In this document: piece after piece, positions 20,341-33,173 of the stretch
How positions within the stretch are numbered: position 1 is the first letter of the stretch
Layout: every line of letters starts with the position of its first letter
Assembly: GCA_030248215.1 (NCBI GenBank)
Contig: JASANG010003928.1
Location: forward strand, 124,001-188,000
Direction: 5' to 3'
Origin: Enoplolaimus lenunculus
Taxonomy: Eukaryota; Nematoda; Enoplea; Enoplida; Thoracostomopsidae
DNA length: 64,000 nt
Translations under genes and position numbers: made by a program
The notes under the pieces: model-generated
Told to the model about the DNA's origin: nothing
Database searches by the model: none
Seen by the model: the letters and a program-made list of their open reading frames with translations, nothing else

Positions 20341-23300
20341 ATGGAAGGTATTATTCTTCTCACAGCACTGTCGTTTGCAATGTTTTTTGGCTGCTATTTT
20401 GCGGGACTAATTCCGATTATTATGACGTTTTCCGAGGTTATTGTTGTTTTAGTTGTATTTTTGTTTTTAAAATTGCTGTGTTATCATTTATGCGTTGTTC
20501 CATTTTATGTTTTGTACTCTGGGGGCGAAAGGTGGATGTCCGTCCGTCTGTCTGTCCGAAAAGAATCTGAGGAACGGCTGAACCGATTTTGGTAAGCTGT
20601 TTTTGTTTGAAAACCAATTGTCTTGGGGTGTTAACATCGCATTGAGGCTTTGAAATTTTGAGCCGTTTATTAGCTGCAGGCTAATTTGCATAATTAATTA
20701 AGCCTAAATTTGGACTTTCTACATTATTTCACTAATTATTACAGTTGCTAGCAATCTAATTTCAGCATTAAAGGTTTTTTGGGTGCGAGGAATGTGCATA
20801 GACTGTTACAAACTTCCAAAACCGATAATTGAGTAGTTTAGCTATAGATAATTTGCATATTAGCATAGTTTATAAGCTTAAATTAGGGCTTTTTACAATG
20901 TTTCAATAATTATTAAGGTTAAAAGCAATATAATTTAGCATTAAAGAGTTTTTAGGTGCGAGGAATTTGAATAAATTGTTAACAAACCTCCAAAACCGAT
21001 AACTGACTAGTTTACTAATAGCTAATTTGCATATTAGCTTAATTGACAAGACAAAACTAAATCTTTTTAAATTATTTCAATAAGTATTAGGGTTTACTGA
21101 AGGTTTTTGTGTGCGAGGAATGTGAATAAATTGTTTACAAACCTCCAAAACCAATAAATGAATAGTTAGCTAATAACCAATTTGCATATTAGCTTAACTG
21201 CTTACGATACAGATATCTAGCGCCTTCATAAACCATTTAATGCTGAAATCAGACTGCTTGTAACTGTAATAATTAGTGAAATAATGTAGAAAGTCCTAAT
21301 TTAGGCTTAATTATTTATGCAAATTAGCCTATAGCTAATAAACGGCTTAAAATTTTAAGACCCCAACGCGAGGTTAACGCCCCAGGATAATTGGCTTTCA
21401 AACAAAAATAGTTTATCAAAATCGGTTCAGCCGTTCCTGAGATTCTTTTCGGACGGACCGACGGACGGACGGACATACACCTTTCGACCCCACAGTACAA
21501 AGCATAAAACGCTTCGCGTTTCGTTTCGCTCAATAAAAGTAAAGAGTGACGCAATATCAAACGCCTGATCCGGGTGTAGATTTTCTGCCGGAGCAGGCTA
21601 TCCGGTTGCACCCTTATCTACTAGCAGCATATTTAATGCGTTCCGACTAAAAACACTGGTCATTGTTGTATGTAAGATAAGTATGTAATGTCGTAATTCG
21701 TGTTAGCGTTTGTATTGGCTTATTTGTCATTATAATTTCAGAAAAAGCTACGTCTTGTTACTGTACTCGGAGCTGGGCTATTGGTTGGCACAGCGTTATC
21801 TGTGATAATTCCTGAAGGTGTTCAATCTCTTATTGAAGCACAAGCAGGTTAGCAAAACGCGGTTAGCCGCTCGTTTCGGAACCGGGTTAACGGTAAAATA
21901 TTGAGTGGTAAGAAATTTTCTCCCATAAAAATGCTGTTTTTAAGCGAAAGTGCCAGGTAAATGAATATACACTTAATGGTTCGTAACATGTAAATGCACT
22001 TTAAAAACGTACCTATATATTACGTTGCAGCGGGAAAACAATACGAAACTGTGTGCTTGACGCACAAGAAGAATCATTGTTTTTAAGGTATCAAAACCGC
22101 AGGCAAATCGAGTTAGAGATGAGCTTTTGGAGTGTTTGGAGAGCCCCCATACCTCAGTAGCGAGATATGTGTAGTTTTTGTTTTTTAGAAATTCATAACG
22201 CGAGATATCATACATTGAGCGCATTTGATATTTCTGGTGTACGTAAGCCGTTATCTGTCGCTGGTGAACGAATGCAACGAATCGTTGAAGACTTTTCACA
22301 TCAACAGAAAGAATCACATTTGAAAGATGAACACAGTAATAAAGAATTACACGGCGGTGATAATGGCAAAATTTCACAATCTAACGGCGGCAATAATTTT
22401 AACAATTTAAATAAAAACCGGCTAGATTCAGAAACGAGTGTATTGAAACACATTCCTTACGCAGGAGCAGACTCAAATAACGTTGATATAGCTCAAAATT
22501 TTATACCAAGTGGTAAAAACAGTGTAAACAAACCGTTGCCACATGGCCATTTTCATGATCACACAAGAATGCATGACGCTCAATTTGACCAACATTCCGC
22601 GGATGGGGGGATGTCAACATTGCATGTACACGCAGATTCTGTGATCGGGCCGGCATTAGTGCTTGGATTTGTGTTTATGTTGATTGTCGACCAAATGTCG
22701 TCGAGAAGTAGGCAAAGTAAGTGGTGGAAATGTGTCGATAAATAAATGAATAATTAAATAATATTAGGTAAATGTAGTACCATAAAGAGCCCTTCTCGAA
22801 AACTATGCTACTAATACTATGAAGCTAATTGGATTAATATAAGAATTTGCAATAGGCAGGTTCTTACAAATTAGATGTTATAAGTTTGATTTGTTGGAGA
22901 AAACAAGACTAAAGATTTTGCGCGTACGTATAAACTAATTTTCCAATTACGTATTTCATTTGCAGAGTTAGGGTGGCGCTATACTTGTCGAGTACAATGG
23001 AGTTTAGATTGTCTCCTGAAGCAAAGAAGAGTATCTAACATTTTTGAAATTTGGATACGTATCTGAATTTGTTTTTGTCGCTTAAGGATCAGCCAAGTAT
23101 AAACGACATAAAGCACTTCTAATGCAAAATTGAGTTTATGTTTTCAGGAAATGATACAATGCTGCAGCAACGAAGGTATAACATAACTGCTACGGTTGGT
23201 CTTGTTGTTCATGCAGCCGGTGAGTGCAATTATTGTTTGGTTTTGATAAAATAAACTGCAAGAAATGTTTTTTCACCGAGTTTGTTTTGATAATTTCAAT

Positions 23301-26300
23301 CAATTTTGTTGTGTCTATATCTGCAATTACGAATTTTTAACTGACAATGTTGGATTTTTAGCGCACTCCGGCATATAAAAACTTTAGGATTTCATTACTG
23401 TAACAGATATACGTAATTAAACCGTCAATTTTTAAGACGCTGTTTATTGAAAAAGGTTATGCATCTGCAGACGTCACGTTCGCTTTGCTAGTCTTGAGCT
23501 CAATTCGCATACGCGCTCTTACTGCTGTAAGTATTTTAAAATGGATTTAAAACAAATCACATGAATGCAAGTTGCAGGAGCAAGTTCTGGCTACAACATC
23601 TAGCACGTGTAAATCAGGTTTTATGTTGTTAAAAGTGCTTAATGCTGCAGATTTTGTTTTAGCTGATGGAATTGCGCTTGGAGCTGCGTCAACAACGAAA
23701 CATGTTGATATTCAGTTTATTGTATTTGTTGCAATAATGCTACATAAGGTGAGATTATATTCATATACAGTCACGGACTGAATTAAGCGCAATTGCCATC
23801 GCGTTCCAAACCGCAGCTCTGATCGCGATTGCTCGTATCTGACACTTTCCAACCGCAGTTTGAGATGCGGCAGCAATCGTGTCTCCAGACGCCACTGGTC
23901 GCGATCAACTTAATTCTTTCCATAACGTATATGCAAACGTGACTGTCAAGGGCAGTTTAATAATTCTGGATCTCGATTTTGGTATTCCAGAGCAGGCTTT
24001 TAATTTTAAAATTTTATTTTATGCATTGTTGATCGTGAGTTTCGGATTACACGGTTATTTGCTCAAAATATATACATTTTTTGCTGACTGGCGTTTCGGT
24101 AGTCGGCGCTGTCACATGGCCAAACTGCCCCTCTCCGTCGCAAATCCCACAATGTTTGCCCCACACCCGAAAAATTACTTCTGGTTATGATATATTTGTA
24201 AAAGGTAAAAGTTAAGAGAAATAGGTTTGCCCGGCATATAAAATCCGATTCCCCGGGTGGATTATATTTCTGCGTCTTTCTGAAAAATTCTATCCGACTC
24301 ATGTGTGCGTACTAAAGTACATTGAATATACAAAGCTGGGTAATTACGGTAAGCTAGTGAAATCTAAGCATAGCACCAAGTGGTACAGTATTGGTTCTTA
24401 CGGTGAATTCAAACTTTTGTGGTCATTGTTGCATTTGTCTCAGAGCAAAATAAGATTATCTAAATTTGTTGTAAGTACTAAAAATCTAGTACGTAACGTA
24501 TTTTTTAAAATTCAATCTTGTATCACGTCACGCAGAACATCTGTATCAATATATTTTAGTTATGCATAGTGTATACCTGTTTGCATAAGATAAAATGATA
24601 ATGACTAGGCCAAAGTATGTAAGTTACCTAGTTTTGTGCGGCATAAAATATACCGCGGTGTGTTGTGTTTTTTGCCATATCCTGCTCTATTTTTAACGGG
24701 TCAATTTCATAGAGAATATATACTTAAAATTTTGATGAAAGATGCTAGTTAGGCTTTGAAATTATATAATATAGTGGTAGCATTTCGGTAGTTTTAGAAG
24801 CTCGCGGATTATTTTTCCGCTAATCAAATTACGTCGCCTTTCGAATGGGTGGTGTGGTATTCTATAAATATAACACGCGCTAGATATATTACTCTCTTTA
24901 CAGGCACTCTTTTTTGGCTAATAGCTTCTGTTTCGCACACTCGATGGCAGTAAATCTCATAGAATGTATAGTTAGTGTTTTTTGATGGTCCAGTGTCGTT
25001 ATTAGAAGTGACTGTGTTCACAGCCTTAAAGACAGACCAGTCTGTATTAAAGATTCTACACTGTTTTAAGCGTGTAAACTATAAACTAAATAATTTTTTG
25101 CGTGTGATGTGTTTTTTCTTGTATGTTGCGATGTTTTGAGAAAAAATTCATTTTATCTCATGTGACAAATTCATTGTCACCTGTGAAAAAGGAAACAATA
25201 TTTTTGTGGAAAAATTTATTCAGCAAAAAAGTATAATACAGCTTTTATAGAGAGTGTATTTTTTCGTCGAAATTTAGTATAAATATTTTTTTATTTAGAC
25301 TAATATACGTATTATGATTGGCGTACTGAAAAATATTAGTGTGTGTATATATTACCAATGATTTCAGTTCTAACAGTCAAATGCGATATATTTCTGTTGG
25401 TCTATTGTTTTGAAAAATATGACAGTGCTTGAAATACGGAGTATTGTGAATTTTTGGACCATTATATTCGAGAACTATTGTAGGTGTTGTATTTTGAGTG
25501 TTGCTAGGGATGTGTATTGAAGAGATACAAGAATATTGAATGCATAACTAATGTAAATTTATTGCTGAGTTGTAAATACACAGTGGCGACGCGTTTGTAG
25601 TGTGTCCGATATTGACCGAGCCCGCCACGTTGATTTAAGCTGTTAGGTCAAGCTCTGAAAATTAGAATTTCAGCAAGTTGGAAAATGATGGGTCTAACAG
25701 TTACCCAGCACGAAGTATAATCCTGCGTACGCCTTTGCATGGCTAGTGGTTTTCTAAGGCTTTAAGAGAACCACAACAAACATCGAACAGTGAATGAAAA
25801 TTCGCTAACAGGATGCAAGCGGAATTAGAAAACACCGGGCCAGTGTAAAGAACAGGTGCGGAACAGTATTATAAGCATACTCCTAAGCCTAAGCGTAAGC
25901 GTAAGCTATCGTATCGCTTTTAACGGTGTAAACGCACTGTTTAGAATGCTAACGTTTTGAAACTAATGTAGTATCTGGGAAACGTATAATACATTATGGA
26001 GTATGACACAAATTAAAATTTTAGCAATACAAGCTCTGACAATTTTCGAAAAATACGCTAGAGCAATATGCCAATTTTTGTTAAATTTTCGAATGATAAA
26101 AGTTTTCAATGCCGAAAATATCTGAAAATTCCGTCGAAAAATTCCTGATTTAGCACCGGAACCGGATAGTGAGAAATACTAGATTTCACCACTGGAACCG
26201 GAATTCTGGTTGCCCCCTGTTCGCGAGTAAAGCGAGCAAGAAACTTGACGCATTACAAACGTACAGCGGTTTTTATTTAAAGTGCCCTCCCCCAAATGCA

Positions 26301-29300
26301 GGGTATTTAGGGGTGGCCGATCCGACCTTGAACATTTTTGGTTCGAAAAGATTACTATTTTATTGTCTTTTCATATGGTTTTAGGCTCCAGCTGCGTTTG
26401 GCTTGGTTGTGTTTTTGCTTCATTCTGGTCTTGAAAAGAAACGCATTCGCAAGCATTTGTTAGTATTTGCACTTGCGGCACCGATCTGTGCCTTGATCAC
26501 ATTTGTTGGGATTCGATCGGTAAGTAATGGTATGCTCCATAATTCTATCCCAATCTTCGTTTGTCCACAAATGGTTCTATTTTAAAAATTATCACATATT
26601 TGAATCAGGGTGCAACCGGAATTACAATTTACCGGAACCGGAACCGGAATTTGAAAATTTTACCGGAACCGAAAAGTGAAAAATGCATTTCACCAAAAAT
26701 TTTCATTTGAATCTTATTTTTTGCTCTATTATTTGTGAAATAACCTTAGTCGAACATAGGTATTTATTTTATTTGTTGTATTTTAGATTTTCGTCGTCGA
26801 CTGAAGTGAAATCCACCATCAATGGCTTATTTTCGGAGTACAAGTCGCTTTTAAAAGAGATTCTTAAAAATTAGCAAAGTTAAGAAAAACGGCCAAATTA
26901 TAACACCGGAATTTTTAAATCCGGTAAAAATTTACCGGAACCGGAAGCTGAAAAAATGCCGAAACCGGAATTCCGGTTGCACCCTGATTTGAACTTATTA
27001 TGACCTCACAGATCATTCAATATACACAAATCAGGGTTTTTGAAAAATTCGATTTTTGATGTCGTAAACTCAGCCATAGATAGGAGTGGTGCATGAGGCG
27101 GCCCCAGATAAAGCAAAAATTGGAAGATGAGTTTCGCTCAGTTTTAGTTTTTTACCTAAAAAGTAAGCTTGTTCGTGAGACTGAATATCTAAAATCTGTG
27201 TCGTTCAGGGAATGTGTCTGGTTCGCCTCTTGAAAATTCAGTTTGAAAATGTATTGAACAAGTATAAATAAGCCTTGTGAAGATAAACTAATTGCAACAA
27301 CATCGTAAAAATAGCAAAAGTGGTGTTGACTGTTTGTTATATAACTGTTATTTTTTGTGGGGGGCCGGTGGGGCGGCTAGAAAAAATCCCCATTTTTACT
27401 ACCGAAGTTCTTACTTGGTGCTCGTGCTACCAAATAAGTTTCGCTAAAAAGTTGAACAGTTGTGTTATCATTCGACGAAGCTGGCGATGCTAAGTTGAAT
27501 GGTGTAAAAGTTTCAGTGATTAAGCAATATGTTCGAGAGTTATTATCTAATAACGAATTTGACGCTCTGTCAACCATTTGTGATGGCACCGCGACAATGT
27601 ATTTGAACATAACTCTTTAACGTGTGGTTTGATGGTAAAACATTTAACACCACTGAATTCAGCGTCGCAAAATGTGTCGAATCATATATAAATTGTGAAA
27701 GTTTTCGCTGAATTTTTTCGGTCCTGAGCCTGAGGGATATTTCACGACTTTTAAAAGTTGACTTTTCAACATTTTAAATTTGGGTCTGAAATGCGTCAGG
27801 GGGAGCCGATGAAGAGCTCAAATATGAAAAAAATAAATTTTTTTAATAATCGAACTATTTTTGCGACAAACACCTGCTCAGCGAAAGGCTAAGAGACTCG
27901 AATAATTTTTCATTTCAAGTTATTGCTCGCGAATATGGTTGTTTTATTTCTCAAACTATAAAAATTTCCCTACGATGTAGTGTTACTGCATGAAATACTA
28001 ATTACTTGCAGTCCAGAGAGCGGAAAGGAGGTAATAGATATTGTCGTTGCAATGTAAAATTATTGTTGTGTAAGAATTATTATTCGGCAAGAATTACTCT
28101 ATTCCGACAAAAAATTAGTATTAAATTAGGTATATTTCGTGTTATACATGTTGTATAGTTTGAGCGGATTGCGTTTTTGACTACAGTAGACACCATTTAT
28201 AAACGAACAAAAATAGTGTTGGAATACACGAAATCATGACGACGCAAGTCGTTAAATGAAAAATGGAGGTTTTGCCGTTTTTAATCTACTCAGGTGTTAA
28301 AATATTGAAAGAATGATTATTTTTTTATTTAAAATTATCCTGTTTGTGGTGTGTTCGGGTAAACCACTAGCACGCGCTAGTGTATAATAAAAATTCAGTT
28401 GTCACGGAAACGTGTCGCGTAAAATTATGTAAGTTGCATACTCTGGTCTAATAACTCGTCATTAGTTGTTGATATAGCCAAGAGTGGATGATTTTCACAA
28501 CAGAGTGCAACGTGAGTATCGGCATCGGCACTGCAAAAAATGCCGATTGTTTGCCGATACTTTTTGCACATAACATTGTCAGTTGGAATGCTTTCAATTT
28601 CATTTCTGGGCACACAATAGTGTGTTTGCTCAGGAAAATTGTTATCTCTTGCGTTTGTGTTTGAAAAAATTAATTAAAATCAACCGTTCTTATAAAATTA
28701 TAATCGTTTATGATGGTAAGGGTTTAAGCCTTCAAATAATAACGTAATGTAGTATTCTATCTGCTTATTAAGCATGTTGTACTAAGTTGGAATCGGCATT
28801 GGCATCGGCAAAATTTTAATATAAGAATCGGTATCGGCATCGGCAAAAATTTTGGTATCGGTACATCCCTAATATATACTTGCTGTACAGAAAACAATGT
28901 ACCCAGCGAACGTTGCGTTTTTGGCCTACCCCACTTAATGCACTAGCGCGTCAGTTGCACACTTTTCTGCAGGTGGACATCATACACGCTTTATATACCT
29001 AACCAAGTGTGTATGACATCCTGTTTTTTCAAGGTTATGCAACTGGGTATGTTCAGTGTAGAAAGCAATGTAGCTAGCACGCATTGCATTCCACCCCATT
29101 TGAGGGAACAGTTGCGTAATTAAGTAACTAAAAGATAAACTTGCAACAATTGAAAATGCTCTGTTTATAGTGTTTATAGGCTTCTTTAAACGAAAGACAA
29201 CAACTATAGCCAATGAGATTGACCCCCCCCTCAAAAGTGCGGAGCGACGGACAAAAACACTAGGGATGTGTCGATACCAAAATTTTTGCCGATGCCGATA

Positions 29301-30000
29301 CTGATGCCGATTTTTATTTTGAAATTTTGCCGAGTGCACCATGCTTAACAAACAGATAAGATACTACATTACATCATTACATAAAGACTTATACCCTAAC
29401 GATCATAAACAATTATAATTTTATAACAACTGTTCATTTCAGTTAATTTTTTCAATCACAAATGCAAGAGAGAGAGATAACATTTCCCTGAGCAGACACA
29501 CTGATATGCGCCCAGGAATGGTAAATTGATAGCATTCCAACTGATTGTTATGTGCAAAAAGTATCGGCAAAGAATTGGCATTTTTTTGCAATGCCGATGC
29601 CGATACTCACGAAAAGTGCCGATTATTACCGATGCCGACGCCAATTAATCGGCACATTCCTAAATAACACAATGTGCAGTGGTCATTTAGTACCTCTGAA
29701 TATTACCAATTATAGGCAAAATCAGAAAGTCTATCATCTCTGACGAGCACAGGCGTCTTAATGCTATTCAGCGCAGGCACGTTTCTGTACGTTGCAACTG
29801 TCCACGTCCTGCCTGAAATTGTCGCCGGACAAGGCGCTGGTCACTCTCATCACGGCGGATCGTTACCGATTAATCCGGCTTTGAGTCCAAATTCGGTCGT
29901 TGTTGACGTTACTCACACTGGGTTTACGTTGGTTGAACTGGTCACTCTGGTATTTGGAGCGTTGTGTCCAAGTGTGTTGACGTTTGGACATTCACACTGA
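20341..30000 (+). CDS. SLC39A9: Zinc transporter ZIP9
   Basis: Eight exons, 20341-20436, 21742-21847, 22189-22716, 23148-23219, 23663-23748, 26385-26519, 28012-28030 and 29753-30000, give 429 residues with every phase matching. Landmarks are [45 protein letters not shown], the metal-site helix [65 protein letters not shown] and a terminal GHSH. ZIP9 moves zinc into the cytosol from the Golgi or cell exterior. Exon 3 encodes a large His- and Asn-rich loop ([12 protein letters not shown]) that makes the protein about 120 residues longer than the vertebrate one. Exon 7 is only 19 nt. It is inferred because exon 6 ends in phase 0 and exon 8 needs phase 1. Confidence 0.93.
20501..21512. mobile_element. 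Foldback DNA element in SLC39A9 intron 1
   Basis: Arms of about 270 bp are inverted copies: TTTTGTACTCTGGGGGCGAA and GTCCGTCCGTCTGTC on the left, and the complements on the right. The middle (about 20770-21200) is about three tandem units of 150-165 bp, each with AACCTCCAAAACC and AATTTGCATATTAGC. There is no coding capacity. A fragment recurs near 36936-37000. Confidence 0.85.
23780..23917. mobile_element. Short MITE in SLC39A9 intron 5
   Basis: GAATTAAGCGCAATTGCC on the left pairs loosely with GGTCGCGATCAACTTAATTC on the right. Confidence 0.5.
25837..25915. mobile_element. Truncated TTAGGC-core MITE (copy 6)
   Basis: GGGCCAGTGTAAAGAACAGG followed by TATTATAAGCATACTCC and hexamers. The right end is missing. 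It lies in intron 5 of SLC39A9. Confidence 0.6.
26606..26986. mobile_element. hAT-like MITE, ACCGGAACCGG type
   Basis: Ends CAGGGTGCAACCGGAATT and AATTCCGGTTGCACCCTG are perfect inverted repeats. Flanking ATTTGAAT and ATTTGAAC give an 8-bp target duplication matching at seven positions. A related end is near 26220. It lies in intron 6 of SLC39A9. Confidence 0.85.
28012..28030 (+). CDS. SLC39A9: SLC39A9 microexon
   Basis: A 19-nt exon bounded by TACTTGCAG and GTAATAG. It encodes SRERKG plus one base. It is the piece found that restores the frame between RS at the end of exon 6 and VLMLFSAGT in the last exon. It was found by phase logic, so other tiny exons cannot be excluded. Confidence 0.6.
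28512..28871 (-). mobile_element. hAT-like MITE, CCGATGCCGAT type (truncated, inverted copy)
   Basis: Ends at 28871 with GGTATCGGTACATCCCTA, the complement of the left end of the copy at 29261. Internal words such as TTGCACATAACATTGTCAGT match in inverted orientation. The far end is missing. Confidence 0.7.
29261..29662 (+). mobile_element. hAT-like MITE, CCGATGCCGAT type (complete copy)
   Basis: Starts TAGGGATGTGTCGATACC and ends GGCACATTCCTA. Flanks AAAAACAC and AATAACAC match at seven of eight positions, as for hAT insertions. It ends 90 bp before the last exon of SLC39A9. Confidence 0.8.
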
Positions 30001-30048
30001 TCGGGCGAAGTGTAAGATTAAGTGTAATAATAATAATAATAATCTGGA

Positions 30049-30054
30049 AATAAA
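30049..30054 (+). terminator. Polyadenylation signal of SLC39A9
   Basis: AATAAA lies 49 bp after the TGA, preceded by an AAT microsatellite. Motif and spacing support it. Confidence 0.6.
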
Positions 30055-30445
30055 GCGTATTAAGTCTAAATGTTAAACCTACTAAATTATTGTTTCGCGA
30101 GAAAGCAAACGCCTCTAAAAGTATTAAGCGGTTGACGTTTGTATTGATTTGGTTAAAATATATCGTGTCCGGAATTGTATAGGACGATTTTGACTAGGTA
30201 GACTTCCGAGATGCTATAAAGCCTTGCAAAGTTGTTGTTATGGTGGCAATCAGGAATCCAGGGTGCATTTGAAAGATTCGAAGTGTGAATATATTGGGGA
30301 GGGGTGGGAACGGTTGCGGCGATCAGTGGCACTGCTATTAAAGCATTCCATGGGGTCAAGTAGTAGTCGTCTGTATTTATGGGCGGTCGGCAATTAAATT
30401 ACTGCGTTGACAATGTTCAAACTGAAATGAATGTATAGCGGTTAG

Positions 30446-30600
30446 TTGGTACATTTTCACTTTGAGGGGCGTTGCCGTTTTTGCTGTGGACCTTAATTTT
30501 TTTGCTTAGGCCTAAGCTTTAGTTATTGGATTTTATCGTTTACGCTGAAGCTTATTCTTGAAGACATGTTTGAAGTATTTTTACGCGCCTCAAAGGTTTG
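30446..30600. mobile_element. MITE, TTAGGC-core family (copy 7)
   Basis: TTGGTACATTTTCACTTTGA on the left and the inverted TTTACGCGCCTCAAAGG on the right, with GCTTAGGCCTAAGC inside. Confidence 0.5.
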
Positions 30601-30842
30601 GTTGATTATCTGATAATTGTCACGGGTACGAATGTAAGTAATAAACTCAGATCTATTTGGGGGATTTTTAGCCGCGTTTGTGGTAAATATTGTGATATTG
30701 GTAAATATGAAATTGTGTGTTTTATGGGTTATGGAATTCCTGGCTCATGTATAGAACAGGTACTGAAAGCTACGCGTGAGTCTAAGTTCAGCGAGTCTAT
30801 GTTCAGTGGAAGGCATGCTGCGTACTACTTTGTTTAATACCG

Positions 30843-30975
30843 ATGTTACAACGCGCCTCCCACTTTAGTCACTGGAGTTCGAATCCTAGCATAAAACTAG
30901 GTCTCAGGGGAAATAGAAAATATTCATGTGAGAAAGGGTTAAGCGAAAATTTTCAGTTTACTATCTATAACCCCT
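30843..30975 (+). mobile_element. tRNA-derived SINE, 5'-truncated copy
   Basis: CGCCTCCCACTTTAGTCAC, GGAGTTCGAATCCTAGC (B box) and the tail GAAAATATTCATGTGAGAAA match the fuller copy at 31105-31255 almost base for base. The A-box part is absent. Confidence 0.75.
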
Positions 30976-31104
30976 TCTCACATTAAGTTGCCTATAGGCA
31001 ACTCAGCGCAGTGTATATACGTTAAATAATATATATCGCACCGTGTTTAACAATTGCAACACGTATACATAGTACTAAATCACCACAAGACGTGAGAGCG
31101 CCCT

Positions 31105-31255
31105 CGGGCTCAAGCTCCTATAGCTGAGTGGTGATGGTATACGCCTCCCACTCCAGTCACTGGAGTTCGAATCCTAGCATAAAACTAGGTCTCAGGGGAA
31201 ATAGAAAATATTCATGTGAGAAAGGGTTAAGCGAAAATATTCAGTTTACTATCTT
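31105..31255 (+). mobile_element. tRNA-derived SINE, fuller copy
   Basis: The head GCTCCTATAGCTGAGTGG carries an A box (TAGCTGAGTGG) and GAGTTCGAATCC a B box. The CCTCCCAC between them resembles a Gly-CCC anticodon loop. It is followed by TAAAACTAGGTCTCAGGGG and the shared AAAATATTCATGTGAGAAAG tail. GAAAATATTCATGA at the left edge of the window may be another copy's tail. Confidence 0.8.
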
Positions 31256-32076
31256 TAATTATCCTCAGTATTGAGCATAAAACCAAAATATTTGACAACA
31301 CTTTACAGATATTTGCTAAAATTAGTAAATTAAACAGTATTTTAATTACATAATTTCGCTTCACCGTGTACAGCGGCAAATTTTGTATATTTCTGGCTAG
31401 GGTATTTCTTACCTCCGGTTGCACACTGAAGGTTTGACAATGAAACAGGTACACAAGCGCAATGTTTTTCGTGTTTTAAAATTTAAAAATTGTGAATTAC
31501 ACTGTAGTCCGGGGATCAAATGGTTCGTCCAAATTATTTTTTGTTAAATTTATATTTTGGAAACATTTTACTTTGCCAGTGTTATAAATTTGATGTCAGA
31601 AGCATAAATCTATACGGTGTGACACTTATCTCTTTTGAAAGTTACAAGTCCTACAACGAATGTTTATGCTACGGCCGAATTAGTACTTGTGGGAGTGAAA
31701 AATTTACTGATATGTCACAAAACTTAGTAACGGTTTGTGTTGTCTGTTGCTTAATTGTATTCTTAAAAACCAGTTATCTGGTTTGGATGATTCCTTGTTG
31801 ATCTGGTTACTGCTAAGCCGATGGTTGCCGCTTCAATGGTGTGTTTCGACTTTCGAAGCAGTTACGTAGGCTCTTGTCTCTGGTGGATAAAGTGTACTTA
31901 GTGTACTATTACCTATCGGCGCTGTTTTAAACGTTTTTAAACTTTTAATGGAGTTGAGAAACTCTAAAATGAATTGCTAGCGTATCTAAATCGCTATTTT
32001 AAAACGCAAAAAAGCATTTTGCATTTTTTATACGATATCTTAGTTGCTTATCATAGTGTATACTTTATGCGGAAAC

Positions 32077-32250
32077 GAGACAATGTTACTTTTAGGGCCA
32101 TAACAGTATTTCTAAGCGTAACCCTAAGCGTTGCAAAAGCGTATTCCTAAGTCTAAGCCTAAGCTTAAGCAAAAAATGTCTAAAATGTAAGCCTACTCAT
32201 TTACGAACCCACCAGAAACCGGGACGGCCCTAAAAGTAACATGGGCCCGG
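32077..32250. mobile_element. MITE, TTAGGC-core family (copy 8)
   Basis: GACAATGTTACTTTTAGGGC and the inverted GGCCCTAAAAGTAACATGGG bound hexamer-rich sequence. Very similar to the copy at 48939-49124. Confidence 0.8.
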
Positions 32251-33014
32251 AATAACCCTAAAATGCTGTCATCTACACCTTTAAACAGCTAAAATTCGGC
32301 AGATACCGAGTGATTGAAGTTCGCTTTAACGTAATGTTATAATCATGCTTGATATTACTCGAAGCCTCAGTGGGAAGAAGTAGACAACATTCGGATCAGC
32401 ATGGACAAAACTTTGCTCACTGTATCATTCATTGCACTGTTCCCGAAAGTGTATATATACAAAGTATTCATTGTTTATGAAACGTTGGTATAAAAAGAAA
32501 GTAAATATTAATGCGTTCATTGAATAGTGCTGCAGTTCATGTATAGTCATGAGCAAAAACATAACATTCATTTGCAACTGATGTTAGCTTGGTGCTGCCG
32601 GAAGTGAAAAATACTGGAGCCGGAGTTCAAAATTTGCCGGAGTCATTGAAGCTGGAGATGAGGCGTAATTAGGTTGTTAAAAGGATGTTTAATTTGTCAA
32701 TTTCAGCAGATGTACCCTCTGGGGGCCAAATAAATTAGTCCCCACCCTCTTAGTCGGGTCACTACAGTATAGATCAAGATAGTAACAACAGTATTAGCAT
32801 ATTCCTAAACCTCGCACTTTGTTTTCACTATTTGTGCGGCAACCGGTTCCAGTGGTTACTTTTCACTTCCGGTTAAAACCGGGTACCCATATACTATATT
32901 CTCAAACCAATCCCTAAAGCAAGAATGATTTAGATTAAAATATGCAGTTTCAGTCCAATTTCCTGATGTTGTATGCCCTGTTTGGTTATTAAAAGGGTTG
33001 TTCAATTCTTGTAA

Positions 33015-33173
33015 GGGCCAATGTAAAGAACGGGGGCGAAACAGTATTATAAGCATATTCCTAAGTCTAAATCTAAACTAAGCAAAAAATTAGTCTAAAG
33101 CTTATTAAGCTTACTCTATTCTAGTCCCAAAAAGTGTTCCGCCCCTGATCTTTACTTGGGCCCTTGAAAAGCT
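33015..33173. mobile_element. MITE, TTAGGC-core family (copy 9)
   Basis: GGGCCAATGTAAAGAACGGG on the left and CCCCTGATCTTTACTTGGGC on the right. Confidence 0.8.

Noticed and set aside
24060-26168. Possible extra exons in SLC39A9 intron 5
   Set aside because: Exons 5 and 6 join in phase at a conserved protein position, leaving no gap to fill.
30153-30359. Minus-strand frame ending GHDIF, considered as the last usherin exon
   Set aside because: The exon at 34847-34930 joins in phase and ends in the expected PDZ ligand type.
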